Origin: Streptomyces sp. LHD-70
GTDB taxonomy: Bacteria > Actinomycetota > Actinomycetes > Streptomycetales > Streptomycetaceae
Direction of reading: 5' to 3'
Assembly (NCBI RefSeq): GCF_031157275.1
Contig: NZ_JAVIFW010000033.1
Location: 1-64,000, forward strand
DNA length: 64,000 nt
Part shown: positions 1 to 8,173 of the stretch, in pieces
Numbering within the stretch: position 1 is the stretch's first letter
Layout: each line of letters starts with the position of its first letter
Translations under genes and position numbers: made by a program
The notes under the pieces: generated by a model
Databases searched by the model: none
What the model was told of the DNA's origin: nothing
The model's input: the letters and a program-made list of their open reading frames with translations, nothing else

Positions 1-286
1 GACGGCGGAGGGGGAGGCGGGCGGGCCGGGCGGTGTGCCGGAGGGTGTGGCGGTCATGGTGGAGCGGCCTCTTCTCTTCAGTGGCGTGGGGACAGCGCCG
101 GCTGAACCAGCCTGCTCGGCAACGCAGTTGGTCGATGAGACATTCCAGGACGGCCTCACGTCGCGCGGTCTCGTCGAGCTTCACGCACTCGTCACGCGAG
201 GCGGCCTGGTCAAAGAGGCCGCCTCGGCGCCGTACGAGACCTTTCAGCATGTTCCGGTGGCGGGCCCACGCCTGACCGATCACCAC
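1..286 (-). CDS. Hypothetical protein, partial (runs off the left edge)
   Basis: An open minus-strand frame runs from a GTG near 286 to the window edge without a stop. Codon third positions are mostly G or C, about what a Streptomyces gene shows, and the composition is protein-like, with a Cys- and Arg-containing stretch ending in a basic tail. I do not recognise the family. It starts 14 bases after the glycosyltransferase stop, on the same strand, so it could be the next gene of that transcription unit. No good ribosome site precedes the GTG, and a start inside the preceding gene is possible. A weaker plus-strand frame (33-275) overlaps it and looks like a shadow. Confidence 0.35.
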   Translation of the reverse strand, partial: MVIGQAWARHRNMLKGLVRRRGGLFDQAASRDECVKLDETARREAVLECLIDQLRCRAGWFSRRCPHATEEKRPLHHDRHTLRHTARPARLPLRR

Positions 287-299
287 GTCGGCAACGGCG

Positions 300-1523
300 T
301 CAGCGCGCCAGCCGGTCGAGCGTGGCGAGTACCGGCGCGATGCCGTCCTCTGCGGCCAGACGGTCGGCCAGTGCACGGGCGCGCATGCGGTGGGTGCTGT
401 CCGTCGTCGCCCGGCGCAGGGCCTCGGCCAGGGCAGGAGAGGTGAGGCGGCGCAGCGGCACCACTCCGGGTGCCGTACCCAACGCGGTCAGCCGGGACGC
501 CCAGAAGGCGGCGTCGAACTGGACCGGCACAGGCACCGTGGGCACTCCGGCCCGCAGTCCGGCACCCGTCGTGCCCGCCCCCGCATGGTGGACGACGGCC
601 GCCATCCGCGGGAAGAGCAGGGAGTGCGGCACCTCGTCGACCGTCAGGATGTCCTCGCTCTCGGCATGCAGACCAGCCCAGCCCCGCTGGATCACACCGC
701 GCATTCCCGCCGCGCGCACTGCGGAGACGATCTCGCGGCTCACCCGCTCGGGGTCGGGGACGGTGGCGCTCCCCAAGCCGACGAAGACCGGGCTTGGCCC
801 GGCGGCGAGGAAGTCCTCCACTGTCCGGGGAAGTTGTCCGGTGTCGTGCGGCCACCAGTACCCGGCCACATCGAGCCCGGCGGGCCAGTCCCGGGGGCGG
901 GGGACGACGAGTTCGCTGTAGCCGTGCAGCACCGGCCGTGCCCGACGGCCTCGGGACCGGCCCGCCGCCGGGAGCCCGTGCCGCCGCAACGACCGGACGG
1001 AGCCGGCGAACACCAGCTCCACCGAGGCCATGACGGCGAGTCCGCTCAGCCGGTTGCCCACCGCGCCGAGGGGCCGCGTCCCCAGTATCGGGGCGGGGAA
1101 CTCCCCGGTCGGGTGGAGGGGTTGCAGGTGCAGCCCCACGGAGGGCACGGACAAGGCGTCGGCGATGGCGTCCCCGAGGGGCCCCAGCGCACCGCCGACG
1201 AGCAGGACGTCACCCTTCCGCGACACCTCCACCAGGGCCGCCGTCAGCTCGTCGGCCGCTTGCCGGGCCATGGACACCAGCCGCACCAGCTTGCCCGCAC
1301 CCGTCCTCGCGTCATGCAGCCTCCGGCCCCGCTCGGAGTGCAACTCGGCACGGGGATCCACCGGCAGCGGATGAAAGCGCACCCCCGATCCGGCCACCAG
1401 CGGCTCGAACACCGCATGCGCGGCCAACGTCACCTCGTGCCCGGCCCGTACGAGACCGGCTCCCAGACCTGTGTACGGCGCGACGTCACCCCGCGACCCC
1501 GCTGTCATCATCACGATTCGCAC
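300..1523 (-). CDS. Glycosyltransferase, GT1/GT28 macrolide-type
   Basis: A GT-B fold glycosyltransferase of about 407 residues that should move a sugar from an NDP-sugar to a small lipophilic acceptor. The N-terminus carries the family hallmark RIVMMTAGSRGDVAPYTGLG, followed by an acceptor-domain segment beginning AGHEVTLAAH. The C-terminal donor domain has VFVGLGSATVP and the diphosphate-binding HHAGAGTTGAGLRAGVP. The GTG at 1523 is chosen because the conserved N-terminal strand starts there. Upstream in-frame codons to 1667 are not conserved in character. It is divergent from a SAM methyltransferase with about 146 bp between them, so the pair could tailor the same acceptor or be unrelated. 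No biosynthetic core enzyme is nearby, so a detoxifying role (antibiotic or sterol glycosylation) is as likely as biosynthesis. Confidence 0.85.
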   Translation of the reverse strand: MRIVMMTAGSRGDVAPYTGLGAGLVRAGHEVTLAAHAVFEPLVAGSGVRFHPLPVDPRAELHSERGRRLHDARTGAGKLVRLVSMARQAADELTAALVEVSRKGDVLLVGGALGPLGDAIADALSVPSVGLHLQPLHPTGEFPAPILGTRPLGAVGNRLSGLAVMASVELVFAGSVRSLRRHGLPAAGRSRGRRARPVLHGYSELVVPRPRDWPAGLDVAGYWWPHDTGQLPRTVEDFLAAGPSPVFVGLGSATVPDPERVSREIVSAVRAAGMRGVIQRGWAGLHAESEDILTVDEVPHSLLFPRMAAVVHHAGAGTTGAGLRAGVPTVPVPVQFDAAFWASRLTALGTAPGVVPLRRLTSPALAEALRRATTDSTHRMRARALADRLAAEDGIAPVLATLDRLAR

Positions 1524-1669
1524 GCCGCAAGTGTGGCCCACCTGAACGCGACGCCACAGAAGGCCTGCCGCGTTCCGTGAACGGGCGCCACCGGACGTAC
1601 ATGACCCGATCGAGCCGTCCCGGCAGGACGGGAGCATGACACGCCGGTGGCGCAGGAAAGACAGCAACC

Positions 1670-2536
1670 ATGGAAGACAACCGGGAACAGACCGATGTCG
1701 ATGCGAACGAGACCCGCCGCTACTACGACAACGCGGACGTCGACGCCTTCTACGACTCCGTATGGGGCGGCGAAGACATTCACATCGGCATCTACGCCGA
1801 CCGGAACGAGGACATCGCCACAGCCTCCCGACGCACCATCAGCCACACGGCCGACAAGGCCGCGGACCTCCTCGGCCCCCACAGCAAGGTCGTGGATCTC
1901 GGCTCCGGATACGGCGGTTCAGCGCGCGCCCTGGCCACCCGCTTCGGCTGCCATATCGCGGCGCTGGACCTGAGCGAACACCACAACCGACGCCATCGCC
2001 GCACCAACGTCCAGTGCGGCCTGGACACCCTCATCGACGTCACCACCGGCACGCTGGACGAACTGCCCTATCCAGCACAGCACTTCGACGTCGCCTGGTC
2101 CCTGGAGGTCCTCTGCCACGCTCCCGACCGCACCCGCGCCCTCAGCGAGGCGATGCGCGTTCTGCGTCCGGGCGGAGCACTGCTCTTCTCCGACATCATG
2201 GCCGCCGAGAACGCCCCTGCCGACGCCCTGCAACCGGCCATCCGACGCCTGGGTATCCCGGCCCTGGCCACCCCCTCCTTCTACCGCGAACAGCTGTCGG
2301 CACTCGGCTTCACCCGCACGGAGTTCGAGGACCGCAGCGAGGACGTCACCACGCACTACGCGCGCCTGGAGGAGGAAGTGCGACGACGTGCGGCGGAACT
2401 GAGCGACCTCATCAGCCCCGCCTACCTCCAGGGCCTGCTGGCCAACCTGCCCCTGTGGAAGGACCTCACCCACCAAGGCCTGGTGCGCTGGGGCCTGTTC
2501 CACACACGCAAGCCCCAGCAGCATTCCGGGACGTGA
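1670..2536 (+). CDS. SAM-dependent methyltransferase, sarcosine/dimethylglycine N-methyltransferase type
   Basis: A 288-residue class I methyltransferase. The SAM-binding motif VVDLGSGYGGSARALA is near residue 69, the acidic motif AALDLSEHHN follows, and a post-motif VLRPGGALLFSDIM is near 165. The N-terminal segment VWGGEDIHIGIY is typical of the group containing sarcosine/dimethylglycine methyltransferase, which makes glycine betaine; related enzymes methylate other small amines or natural products. The start has AGGAAAG about 11 bases upstream. No glycine/sarcosine methyltransferase partner is present, so osmolyte synthesis is not demonstrated. It is divergent from the glycosyltransferase. 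Confidence 0.75.
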   Translation: MEDNREQTDVDANETRRYYDNADVDAFYDSVWGGEDIHIGIYADRNEDIATASRRTISHTADKAADLLGPHSKVVDLGSGYGGSARALATRFGCHIAALDLSEHHNRRHRRTNVQCGLDTLIDVTTGTLDELPYPAQHFDVAWSLEVLCHAPDRTRALSEAMRVLRPGGALLFSDIMAAENAPADALQPAIRRLGIPALATPSFYREQLSALGFTRTEFEDRSEDVTTHYARLEEEVRRRAAELSDLISPAYLQGLLANLPLWKDLTHQGLVRWGLFHTRKPQQHSGT

Positions 2537-2561
2537 GGCGATTCGCCCGCACGCCCATGGC

Positions 2562-3110
2562 TCACCGGGGCGCGTCCTCCGGCAGCAGATGGGCGAGCAG
2601 CAGCTTGATGAGGAGTACGGGGGTGAACCACGCCAGTTCGGATGGCACCGTGACCAGGGCCCCCACGGCAGTGATCGCGAGCACGGTCACGGCGAAGGCC
2701 ACCGGGCGGCGAGCTGCGGCGGGCACGGCGGTGACGACGACGGCTCCCACCAGCGCCAGAACGTAGATGGTCGCCGCCGTGGCCCAGCCGAAGCCGGGGA
2801 CGGCGAGTGCCAGCAGGAACGGCTGGATATGGACGGCGACGAAGCCGAGGTGGTGCCGTGCGGAACGCCCCGGTCGGTGGAAGTGGCGCTTGGCCGTGGA
2901 CGTGGCGTTGACCGCTGCGCCGCCGAACAGGTCGAACGCGACCACGGCCACGACCACCACGGCGATCGTCGGCATGGAGGCGGCGGCGACCACGGCGGTT
3001 GTCAGGGCGCAGCCCGCCACCGCGGTGGCGTAGCCGACCGTCCGCTCCATGGCGCTCGCGCCCGGTCCGATCAGCTGCCGGTCGGCCCAGCGGGCCAGTG
3101 CGGAGATCAT
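2562..3110 (-). CDS. Small multi-pass membrane protein, unknown function
   Basis: A 182-residue protein with about five hydrophobic segments and a short basic loop (STAKRHFHRPGRSARHH) between the second and third. Its ATG overlaps the stop of the upstream TetR gene (ATGA at 3107-3110), so the two are translationally coupled. Being coupled to a TetR regulator suggests it is the regulated product, for example a small efflux or stress membrane protein, but no transporter motif is visible and I assign no function. A much longer upstream in-frame extension overlaps the regulator and is rejected because its composition is Arg/Gly/Pro-rich frame-shadow. Confidence 0.7.
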   Translation of the reverse strand: MISALARWADRQLIGPGASAMERTVGYATAVAGCALTTAVVAAASMPTIAVVVVAVVAFDLFGGAAVNATSTAKRHFHRPGRSARHHLGFVAVHIQPFLLALAVPGFGWATAATIYVLALVGAVVVTAVPAAARRPVAFAVTVLAITAVGALVTVPSELAWFTPVLLIKLLLAHLLPEDAPR

Positions 3111-3712
3111 GCCGCCTCCTTGGGGCGCAGCCCCTCGAGGCACATCTCGGTGAGCGGGGCGGCCAGTTCGGCCAGCGGCACCCGTGGATCGAGCAGCCAT
3201 TGCAGCAGGCACCCCTCGATGGCTCCGACGATCACGGCCGCGTGCCGCTCGCCGACTCCGGCGCGAACCGTCCCTTCGGCGGCGGCTTCCCGCAGCAGGG
3301 CGGTGATGGCCGCGCGGTGGGCCCGGTAGACACCTGCCATGTCGATGGGGCACGTCGTGCCGTCGCGGCTGACCGCCCAGACGTCGAGCACGATCCGGGC
3401 CCGGTCCGGTTCTCCGGCGAGCAGTTCGACCACCGCGTCCACCAGGGCGGCCAGCCGGTCGAGTGCCGGACCGCTGCCCTCGGCCGCCTGCCGCAGGACG
3501 GCGGCGGACCTGTCCGCGTACGCCTCGAAGGCGGCGCCGAGGAGTTCCTCCCTGCTGCCGAACTCCAGGTAGACGCTGCCCTTTCCGATCCCTGCCTCGG
3601 TGGCGACATCCTCGATCCTGGCCGCTGCGAACCCCTTGCGGGCGAAGACCCGCACGGCGGCGTCGAGCACCTTCTGGCGCCGGGCGGCCCTGTCCACTTG
3701 CTTCGGTGACAT
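3107..3712 (-). CDS. TetR/AcrR family transcriptional regulator
   Basis: About 201 residues. The helix-turn-helix lies in the first 50 (RRQKVLDAAVRVFARKGF, then IEDVATEAGIGKGSVYLEFG), the classic TetR N-terminus, followed by an all-helical ligand domain. The start is placed at the ATG at 3712, which has GGAGGGG 9 bases upstream. An in-frame ATG at 3754 lies inside the operator palindrome and is less likely. It is cotranscribed with the overlapping membrane protein downstream. The long palindrome immediately upstream implies autorepression. The inducer is unknown. Confidence 0.88.
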   Translation of the reverse strand: MSPKQVDRAARRQKVLDAAVRVFARKGFAAARIEDVATEAGIGKGSVYLEFGSREELLGAAFEAYADRSAAVLRQAAEGSGPALDRLAALVDAVVELLAGEPDRARIVLDVWAVSRDGTTCPIDMAGVYRAHRAAITALLREAAAEGTVRAGVGERHAAVIVGAIEGCLLQWLLDPRVPLAELAAPLTEMCLEGLRPKEAA

Positions 3713-3722
3713 CGCGGCGTTC

Positions 3723-3766
3723 CCCTCCTCTATTATGGCTGACTGGTCAGTCATGATAGAGGAGGG
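3723..3766. promoter_or_regulatory. Long palindrome, probable TetR operator
   Basis: A 44-nt near-perfect palindrome centred between 3744 and 3745, with core TGACTGGTCA and flanks that pair out to CCCTCC/GGAGGG. There are only two non-Watson-Crick positions, both of wobble type. One end supplies the ribosome site of the TetR gene, so a bound repressor would cover both promoter and translation start. TetR proteins bind such dyads, and autoregulation is the simplest reading. Confidence 0.7.
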
Positions 3767-3825
3767 CCCTTGGGCGAGGGCCTGCGTCCAAGGGGGAGTC
3801 CCTGGTGGAGTTCAGGGACCGCGGA

Positions 3826-4392
3826 TCAGGCGGGCGTGAGTTCCTTACGGATGAGCGTGCTGAACTCGGTCGCTGACACTTCGCGTTGGACGTCCACGCA
3901 GGGGGCGGGACCGTTCACCGAGGGGAGTTGGAGAGCCTTGGCCGCGGCGGCCGGGTGGTCCTCTCGTGCCAGGCCGAGCGTGACGTGGGGCCAGAAGCCG
4001 TCTTCGGCGATGTCCAGGCGCTGCGTGATCTCTTCCTGGAGAGTGGCGAGTTCCTTGTTGTGTTCGACGCCCAGGCGGACCTGCTCGTCCTTCTGGATGA
4101 CGGCGTCGTCGTAGCGGTAGGCCGGTTCCTTCTGCCGGGCCCAGCTCCCGTGCCGTACCTCGCCGGTGAGGCGGATGTACGGAGCGGGCCAGGTCCCTCG
4201 GCCGATCAGATCGCGTACGTCGGCGAGCTTCTGCTCGTCGGCGCCGTGGAGGAATCCCAGCGTGATGTGGATGTGCTCGGGATGCTGCGGAGCGACGCGG
4301 TCGCGGCACTCTTGTTGTAGGTCGACGAGGGCATTCACCAGCGCACTGGGGATCCTCAGGGAGATGAAGGCATTGACTCTCTGATCGCTCAT
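3826..4392 (-). CDS. 2H phosphoesterase / 2'-5' RNA ligase-like protein
   Basis: 188 residues with two HxT motifs, HITL at 42-45 and HVTL at 137-140, the signature pair of the 2H phosphoesterase (LigT/ThpR) superfamily. These enzymes act on 2',3'-cyclic phosphates or 2'-5' linkages in RNA or nucleotides. The length is normal for the family. The ATG at 4392 has AAAGGACG about 8 bases upstream. It follows the DUF2236 gene after a 51-base gap on the same strand and is probably cotranscribed. The substrate cannot be inferred from sequence. Confidence 0.8.
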   Translation of the reverse strand: MSDQRVNAFISLRIPSALVNALVDLQQECRDRVAPQHPEHIHITLGFLHGADEQKLADVRDLIGRGTWPAPYIRLTGEVRHGSWARQKEPAYRYDDAVIQKDEQVRLGVEHNKELATLQEEITQRLDIAEDGFWPHVTLGLAREDHPAAAAKALQLPSVNGPAPCVDVQREVSATEFSTLIRKELTPA

Positions 4393-4443
4393 GGCGGACG
4401 TCCTTTCCGTAGGGGTGTCGTGCGTGCCCAGCCGGGGGAGGGG

Positions 4444-5598
4444 TCAGCGGTTGTCGCCGAGTTCCTGGTGCATCTGGGGCTGGTCGTCCTGGTCGTGGGT
4501 CAGGGCGTAGTGCTCGACGTCGTTGAACGCCTTCGAGGCGACGCCGAGAATCTCCTTGTACGGGTTGACGCCGGTGGCCTTCTGCGCGCCGCCGCCCAGC
4601 AGGCCGCCGCCGACTCCGCTGACCAGACTGTGGCCTGCCGCAAGGGGCTTGGCTGCCAGGTCCAGGACGCTCTTGGGCAGGCCGGCCATGTCGGCGTACT
4701 TGTCGGTCAGGGCGGTGCGGACCATGGCGATGAACGCGTCGTGGGAGGGGCCGGGGAGGAACTTCTTGTAGAACTCGAGGGCCTGCCGTGTCATGAAGAC
4801 GCCGTCGTCGGTCTTCTTCCACTCGTCGTCGCGGACCGAGCTCCACATCCGGTCGACCAGTTCGGCGTCCTTGGGCACGAGCCACTTCTCGGGGGTTCCG
4901 AGGTAGTGGTTGACGTAGTGCCAGGCGCACATGAACCCGTGAGCGTCATCCTTGGAGACCTCCAGGCCCAAATTCCGCATCGCCTGGAGGATCTGGACGC
5001 TGAACACGCAGATGGCGCCGGTGGTGTACTTCTGTGAGACCGGCTCGCCCCACTTGGCGTAGTCCCACTCGCCGCTCTTCTTGTGCAGCTGCCGGACGGA
5101 GGCGTGGACCAGGCGCACCTTGGTGACGTTCGCCTTGAGGGAACCGTCCGTCAGGGCGCCCTTGTTGCCCATGTCGACGAACAGGCGGGAGGACTGCGAC
5201 AGCCGCCGCCCCGGCCCTTCCACGCCGCCCAGGCGTCCGGTCGAGCGCAGTGTGAACGCGCCGGTCGGGGCGAGGTAGGTGCCGATGAGCCCGGCAGTGC
5301 CCTGGAGCATGGACGCTTCCCCGTGGTGGTGGGCGAAGAAGCCCTCCGCGGCGCGGACGTCCTCATCGCTCCAGCCCGGAGGCTCGGCCTCGGCCTCCTT
5401 CAGGAACGTCGCGAGCCGCGGCGGCAGTTGGGACAGGTCCATGTCCGGCTTGAGCGTGCCGATGGTACGGAACAGGGCGTTGACCCCGTCGATCTCCCGG
5501 TTGTCGATCAGGTCGGACACGAGTTCGTCCGCCGTCGGGTCACCGGCCTGGTTGGCCGCCTCGATCTCGGCGGCGAAGTTGGCGGCTGTCAGAGTCAC
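4444..5598 (-). CDS. DUF2236 (MpaB / latex-clearing-protein-like) oxygenase family protein
   Basis: About 384 residues. The segment VRLVHASVRQLHKKSGEWDY followed by WGEPVSQ, and the later Trp/His-rich CAWHYVNHYLG, match the DUF2236 fold shared by fungal MpaB and the heme rubber oxygenase Lcp. Members of that fold bind heme, but most bacterial DUF2236 proteins have no proven activity. There is no signal peptide at the chosen start, so a cytoplasmic location is likely. The GTG at 5598 has AAAGGAG 7 bases upstream, and the longer in-frame upstream part is Pro-rich and probably non-coding. It is likely cotranscribed with the downstream 2H phosphoesterase. Confidence 0.72.
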   Translation of the reverse strand: MTLTAANFAAEIEAANQAGDPTADELVSDLIDNREIDGVNALFRTIGTLKPDMDLSQLPPRLATFLKEAEAEPPGWSDEDVRAAEGFFAHHHGEASMLQGTAGLIGTYLAPTGAFTLRSTGRLGGVEGPGRRLSQSSRLFVDMGNKGALTDGSLKANVTKVRLVHASVRQLHKKSGEWDYAKWGEPVSQKYTTGAICVFSVQILQAMRNLGLEVSKDDAHGFMCAWHYVNHYLGTPEKWLVPKDAELVDRMWSSVRDDEWKKTDDGVFMTRQALEFYKKFLPGPSHDAFIAMVRTALTDKYADMAGLPKSVLDLAAKPLAAGHSLVSGVGGGLLGGGAQKATGVNPYKEILGVASKAFNDVEHYALTHDQDDQPQMHQELGDNR

Positions 5599-5911
5599 AG
5601 TCGCGCTCCTTTCGGTAGGTGGGTACGCGTAGTGCTGCGGCCCTGGCGGCAGCACAGGTGGTCCAGGGGGTGTCGTCCCGCGGCCGGCAGCGGCGAAGCG
5701 CATACGCCTATGCCGGGGGCACGATCAAGATCACCGTGAGTGATCCTTCCGCGCCGGACGCGGACCCGCGATCCTCCATTCAGGGGGCGCGGGAGTGAGA
5801 GGGCGCACTCGCAGCCGGTCTCAGGCGCACGGCCTGAGACCGAGGAACAGGAGCGAACTGCCCAGGGGTCAACACCGTTGATCCGTCGGCCAGTTGGGGC
5901 GCGGCGGCCGA

Positions 5912-5978
5912 CTATTCGGTGTTGCTGAGTACTGGTAGTCAGCGGTACGGTGTACCAGTACTCAGCAACACCGAATAG
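5912..5978. promoter_or_regulatory. Perfect 26-bp inverted repeat, probable PadR operator
   Basis: The left arm (5912-5937) and right arm (5953-5978) are exact reverse complements over 26 bases with a 15-base centre. Each arm contains TGCTGAGTACTGGTA. The element lies 20 bases before the PadR start codon and covers the predicted promoter, so it is better explained as an operator than as a terminator. Confidence 0.75.
5922..5951 (+). promoter_or_regulatory. Predicted promoter of the PadR operon
   Basis: TTGCTG (5922-5927) and TACGGT (5946-5951) are separated by 18 bases. The -35 box lies in the left arm of the inverted repeat and the -10 in its centre, so a regulator bound to both arms would block it. 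Confidence 0.5.
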
Positions 5979-5997
5979 CTCAGGGGGGAGGTGTCAC

Positions 5998-6327
5998 ATG
6001 GCCAAGCTGCTGACGGAGATGCTCAAAGGCACGCTGGAGGGCATCATCCTCGCGTCCCTGTCCGGCCGGCCCGCCTACGGCTACGAGATCACGGCACGGC
6101 TGCGGGAGCAGGGTTTCTCCCAGATCGCCGAAGGAACCATCTACGCGCTGCTCCTGAGGATGGAGAAGCGCGGCCTCGTCGACGTGGAGAAGGTCCCCTC
6201 CGAGAAGGGGCCGCCGCGCAAGGTGCACTCCCTCAACGCTCAAGGACGGGAGTACCTCGAAGAGTTCTGGAGGACCTGGAGCTTCCTCACGGAACGACTG
6301 GACCAGCTCCGCGAAGGGGGCGAGTAA
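5998..6327 (+). CDS. PadR family transcriptional regulator
   Basis: 109 residues comprising a PadR winged helix: MLKGTLEGIILASLSGRPAY at the N-terminus, then GYEITARLREQGFSQIAEGTIYALLLRMEKRGLV with the wing SEKGPPRKVHSL. The short C-terminal helix is typical of the small PadR-s2 class. The ATG at 5998 follows GGGGGAGG by about 6 bases. The stop is followed at once by a DUF1048 gene, a standard pairing in actinobacteria and firmicutes. The perfect inverted repeat over its promoter suggests autorepression. Confidence 0.9.
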   Translation: MAKLLTEMLKGTLEGIILASLSGRPAYGYEITARLREQGFSQIAEGTIYALLLRMEKRGLVDVEKVPSEKGPPRKVHSLNAQGREYLEEFWRTWSFLTERLDQLREGGE

Positions 6328-6329
6328 CC

Positions 6330-6719
6330 ATGTCCGATGTCGAGAAGAGCGGCTTCCGCAGGAAGGTGATCGGGCCCAAGAAGCGCTGGAGGGCGTACAA
6401 AGCGCGCGTCAAGGAGCTTCCCGGGGACCACCGCACCGCGGTCGAATCGATCGAGCGGTACCTGATGCACTTCGTGCCGACCGACGGCGACAGCAGTGCG
6501 GCGATGTTCGACGACCTCGCCGACCTCTTCGAGCAAGCCGCGGCGGACGGAACGCCGATCCGCGAAGTCGTCGGAGAGGACCCGGTCGAGTTCGTCGACG
6601 CATTCGCCCAGAACTACTCCGAGGGTGGCTACGTCCCCGCCCGCGCCCGGAAGCAGCTGACCGACGACATCGAGCGCGCAGCCGACAACGAGGCCGAAGC
6701 GGAAGACCCCACGGCCTGA
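6330..6719 (+). CDS. DUF1048 family protein
   Basis: 129 residues, starting two bases after the PadR stop and so in the same transcript. The sequence is acidic and helical (MHFVPTDGDSSAAMFDDLADLFEQAAADG, then PVEFVDAFAQNYSEG), as in DUF1048 proteins that commonly sit beside PadR genes. It has no membrane segment and no catalytic motif. The function is unknown; a co-regulator or anti-regulator of PadR is conceivable. Confidence 0.8.
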   Translation: MSDVEKSGFRRKVIGPKKRWRAYKARVKELPGDHRTAVESIERYLMHFVPTDGDSSAAMFDDLADLFEQAAADGTPIREVVGEDPVEFVDAFAQNYSEGGYVPARARKQLTDDIERAADNEAEAEDPTA

Positions 6720-6869
6720 CCACCCCTCAGCACCTCCCTCCCCGGGACCGAGCACCACATTCATCGCCCGTATGCACCACGCGGCCGCGGAGCCATGCCC
6801 CGCGGGCCGTCTCTCGCCGCATGCCTGCGGCACCGTCGAGAACGACCAACGCGTGCAAGGAGATTCGTG

Positions 6870-8105
6870 ATGGGAAACAGCAACAACGGCCTGTCCGAAG
6901 CAGGGCTGCGCCGGCTGCGCGAGGTACTGGAGGCGCATGTGGAGTCCGGGAAGATCCCCGGACTCGTCGCCCTGGTCGGCCGGGGCGAGGAGACCCATGT
7001 CGAAGCGATCGGGACGATGCGTCATGACGGCGAGCCGCCGATGCGCCGGGACACCATCTTCCGGATGGCCTCGACGACCAAGCCCGTCGCGGTCTCCGCG
7101 ACCATGGTCCTGCTGGACGAGTGCCGACTGCGACTTGACGACCCGATAGATCCGTGGCTGCCGGAACTGGCCGACCGGCAGGTACTCAAGCGGCCCGACA
7201 GCCCGCTGGACGACACCGTCCCGGCGCGGCGCCCGATCACCGTACGGGACCTGCTCACCTCCACCTGCGGGCTCGGCCTCGATACGACGGCGATGGGCTC
7301 CCCGATGATGAGCGCGTACTTCGAGCAGAAGGTCTACGGCGAGAACGGCTGGCTGCTGCCGGCGGTGGAGCCGGATGAGTGGATGAGCCGCCTGGGCACG
7401 CTTCCGCTGATGTACCAGCCCGGAGAGCGGTGGCTGTACAACGTCAGCGACGACATCCTCGGTGTCCTTGTGGCCAGGGTCACCGGCCGGCCGTTCGAGG
7501 CGTTCCTCCGGGAGCGCATCTTCGAACCGCTGGGGATGAAGGACACCGGGTTCCACGTACCGGCCGACAAGATTCACCGGCTGCCGCCCCTGTACGCCCC
7601 CGATCCGCAGACCGGAGAATTCACCGTGGGGGACGAGGCCGAAGGGGGACACCACAGCGAGCCTCCGGCGTTCCCGTCCAGCGGCGGCGGACTCGATTCG
7701 ACCGTCGACGACTACCACGCCTACTTCCGGATGCTGCTCAACCACGGGATGCACGGCACCGAGCGGATCCTGTCCCGGCCGGCCGTCGAGCTGATGACCA
7801 CCAACCGCCTCACGCCCGAGCAGTTGGCCGCCCGAGAAGCCTGGGGCCGCAGCGTCGTCCATGTGTCACACGGCACGGGGCAGCACGGTGGCTGGGGCTT
7901 CGGGATGGCGGTGCGCACCTACCGAGGCGACTACGCGCCCGTCGGCCAGTTCGGCTGGGACGGCGGAGCCGGCACCACCACCTACGCCGACCCGCAGAAC
8001 GGGCTCGTCGGCATCCTGCTCACCCAGACCGGGATGTCCACCCCCGACTCGGCGCGGGCCATGCACGACTTCTGGACCACTCTCTACCAGGCGATCGACG
8101 ACTGA
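6870..8105 (+). CDS. Serine hydrolase, beta-lactamase class C / EstB family
   Basis: 411 residues. The nucleophile motif SxxK is S68-TT-K71, the second motif is Y190-N in RWLYNVSDD, and a Gly-rich WDGGAG near the C-terminus takes the place of the KTG motif. These mark the Beta-lactamase (PF00144) family, which includes DD-peptidases, esterases such as EstB and class C enzymes. No signal peptide is visible, which favours an esterase or amidase over a secreted beta-lactamase. The ATG at 6870 has AAGGAG 8 bases upstream. It stands alone between the PadR operon and a terminator hairpin. Confidence 0.85.
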   Translation: MGNSNNGLSEAGLRRLREVLEAHVESGKIPGLVALVGRGEETHVEAIGTMRHDGEPPMRRDTIFRMASTTKPVAVSATMVLLDECRLRLDDPIDPWLPELADRQVLKRPDSPLDDTVPARRPITVRDLLTSTCGLGLDTTAMGSPMMSAYFEQKVYGENGWLLPAVEPDEWMSRLGTLPLMYQPGERWLYNVSDDILGVLVARVTGRPFEAFLRERIFEPLGMKDTGFHVPADKIHRLPPLYAPDPQTGEFTVGDEAEGGHHSEPPAFPSSGGGLDSTVDDYHAYFRMLLNHGMHGTERILSRPAVELMTTNRLTPEQLAAREAWGRSVVHVSHGTGQHGGWGFGMAVRTYRGDYAPVGQFGWDGGAGTTTYADPQNGLVGILLTQTGMSTPDSARAMHDFWTTLYQAIDD

Positions 8106-8113
8106 CCGGCCTA

Positions 8114-8151
8114 CCTGGTCGAGGTCGGTCCGGCAGAAGACCTCGACCAGG
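8114..8151. terminator. Bidirectional terminator hairpin
   Basis: Perfect 13-bp stem (CCTGGTCGAGGTC with its complement) and a 12-base loop, between two convergent genes whose stops are 9 and 23 bases away. It probably ends both transcripts. Confidence 0.7.
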
Positions 8152-8173
8152 CTCCCCTCTGCCCGCGCAGCGG

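Noticed and set aside
5912-5978. Terminator for an upstream gene
   Set aside because: The only upstream gene points the other way, and the repeat overlaps a promoter 20 bases before PadR, so an operator is the better reading.
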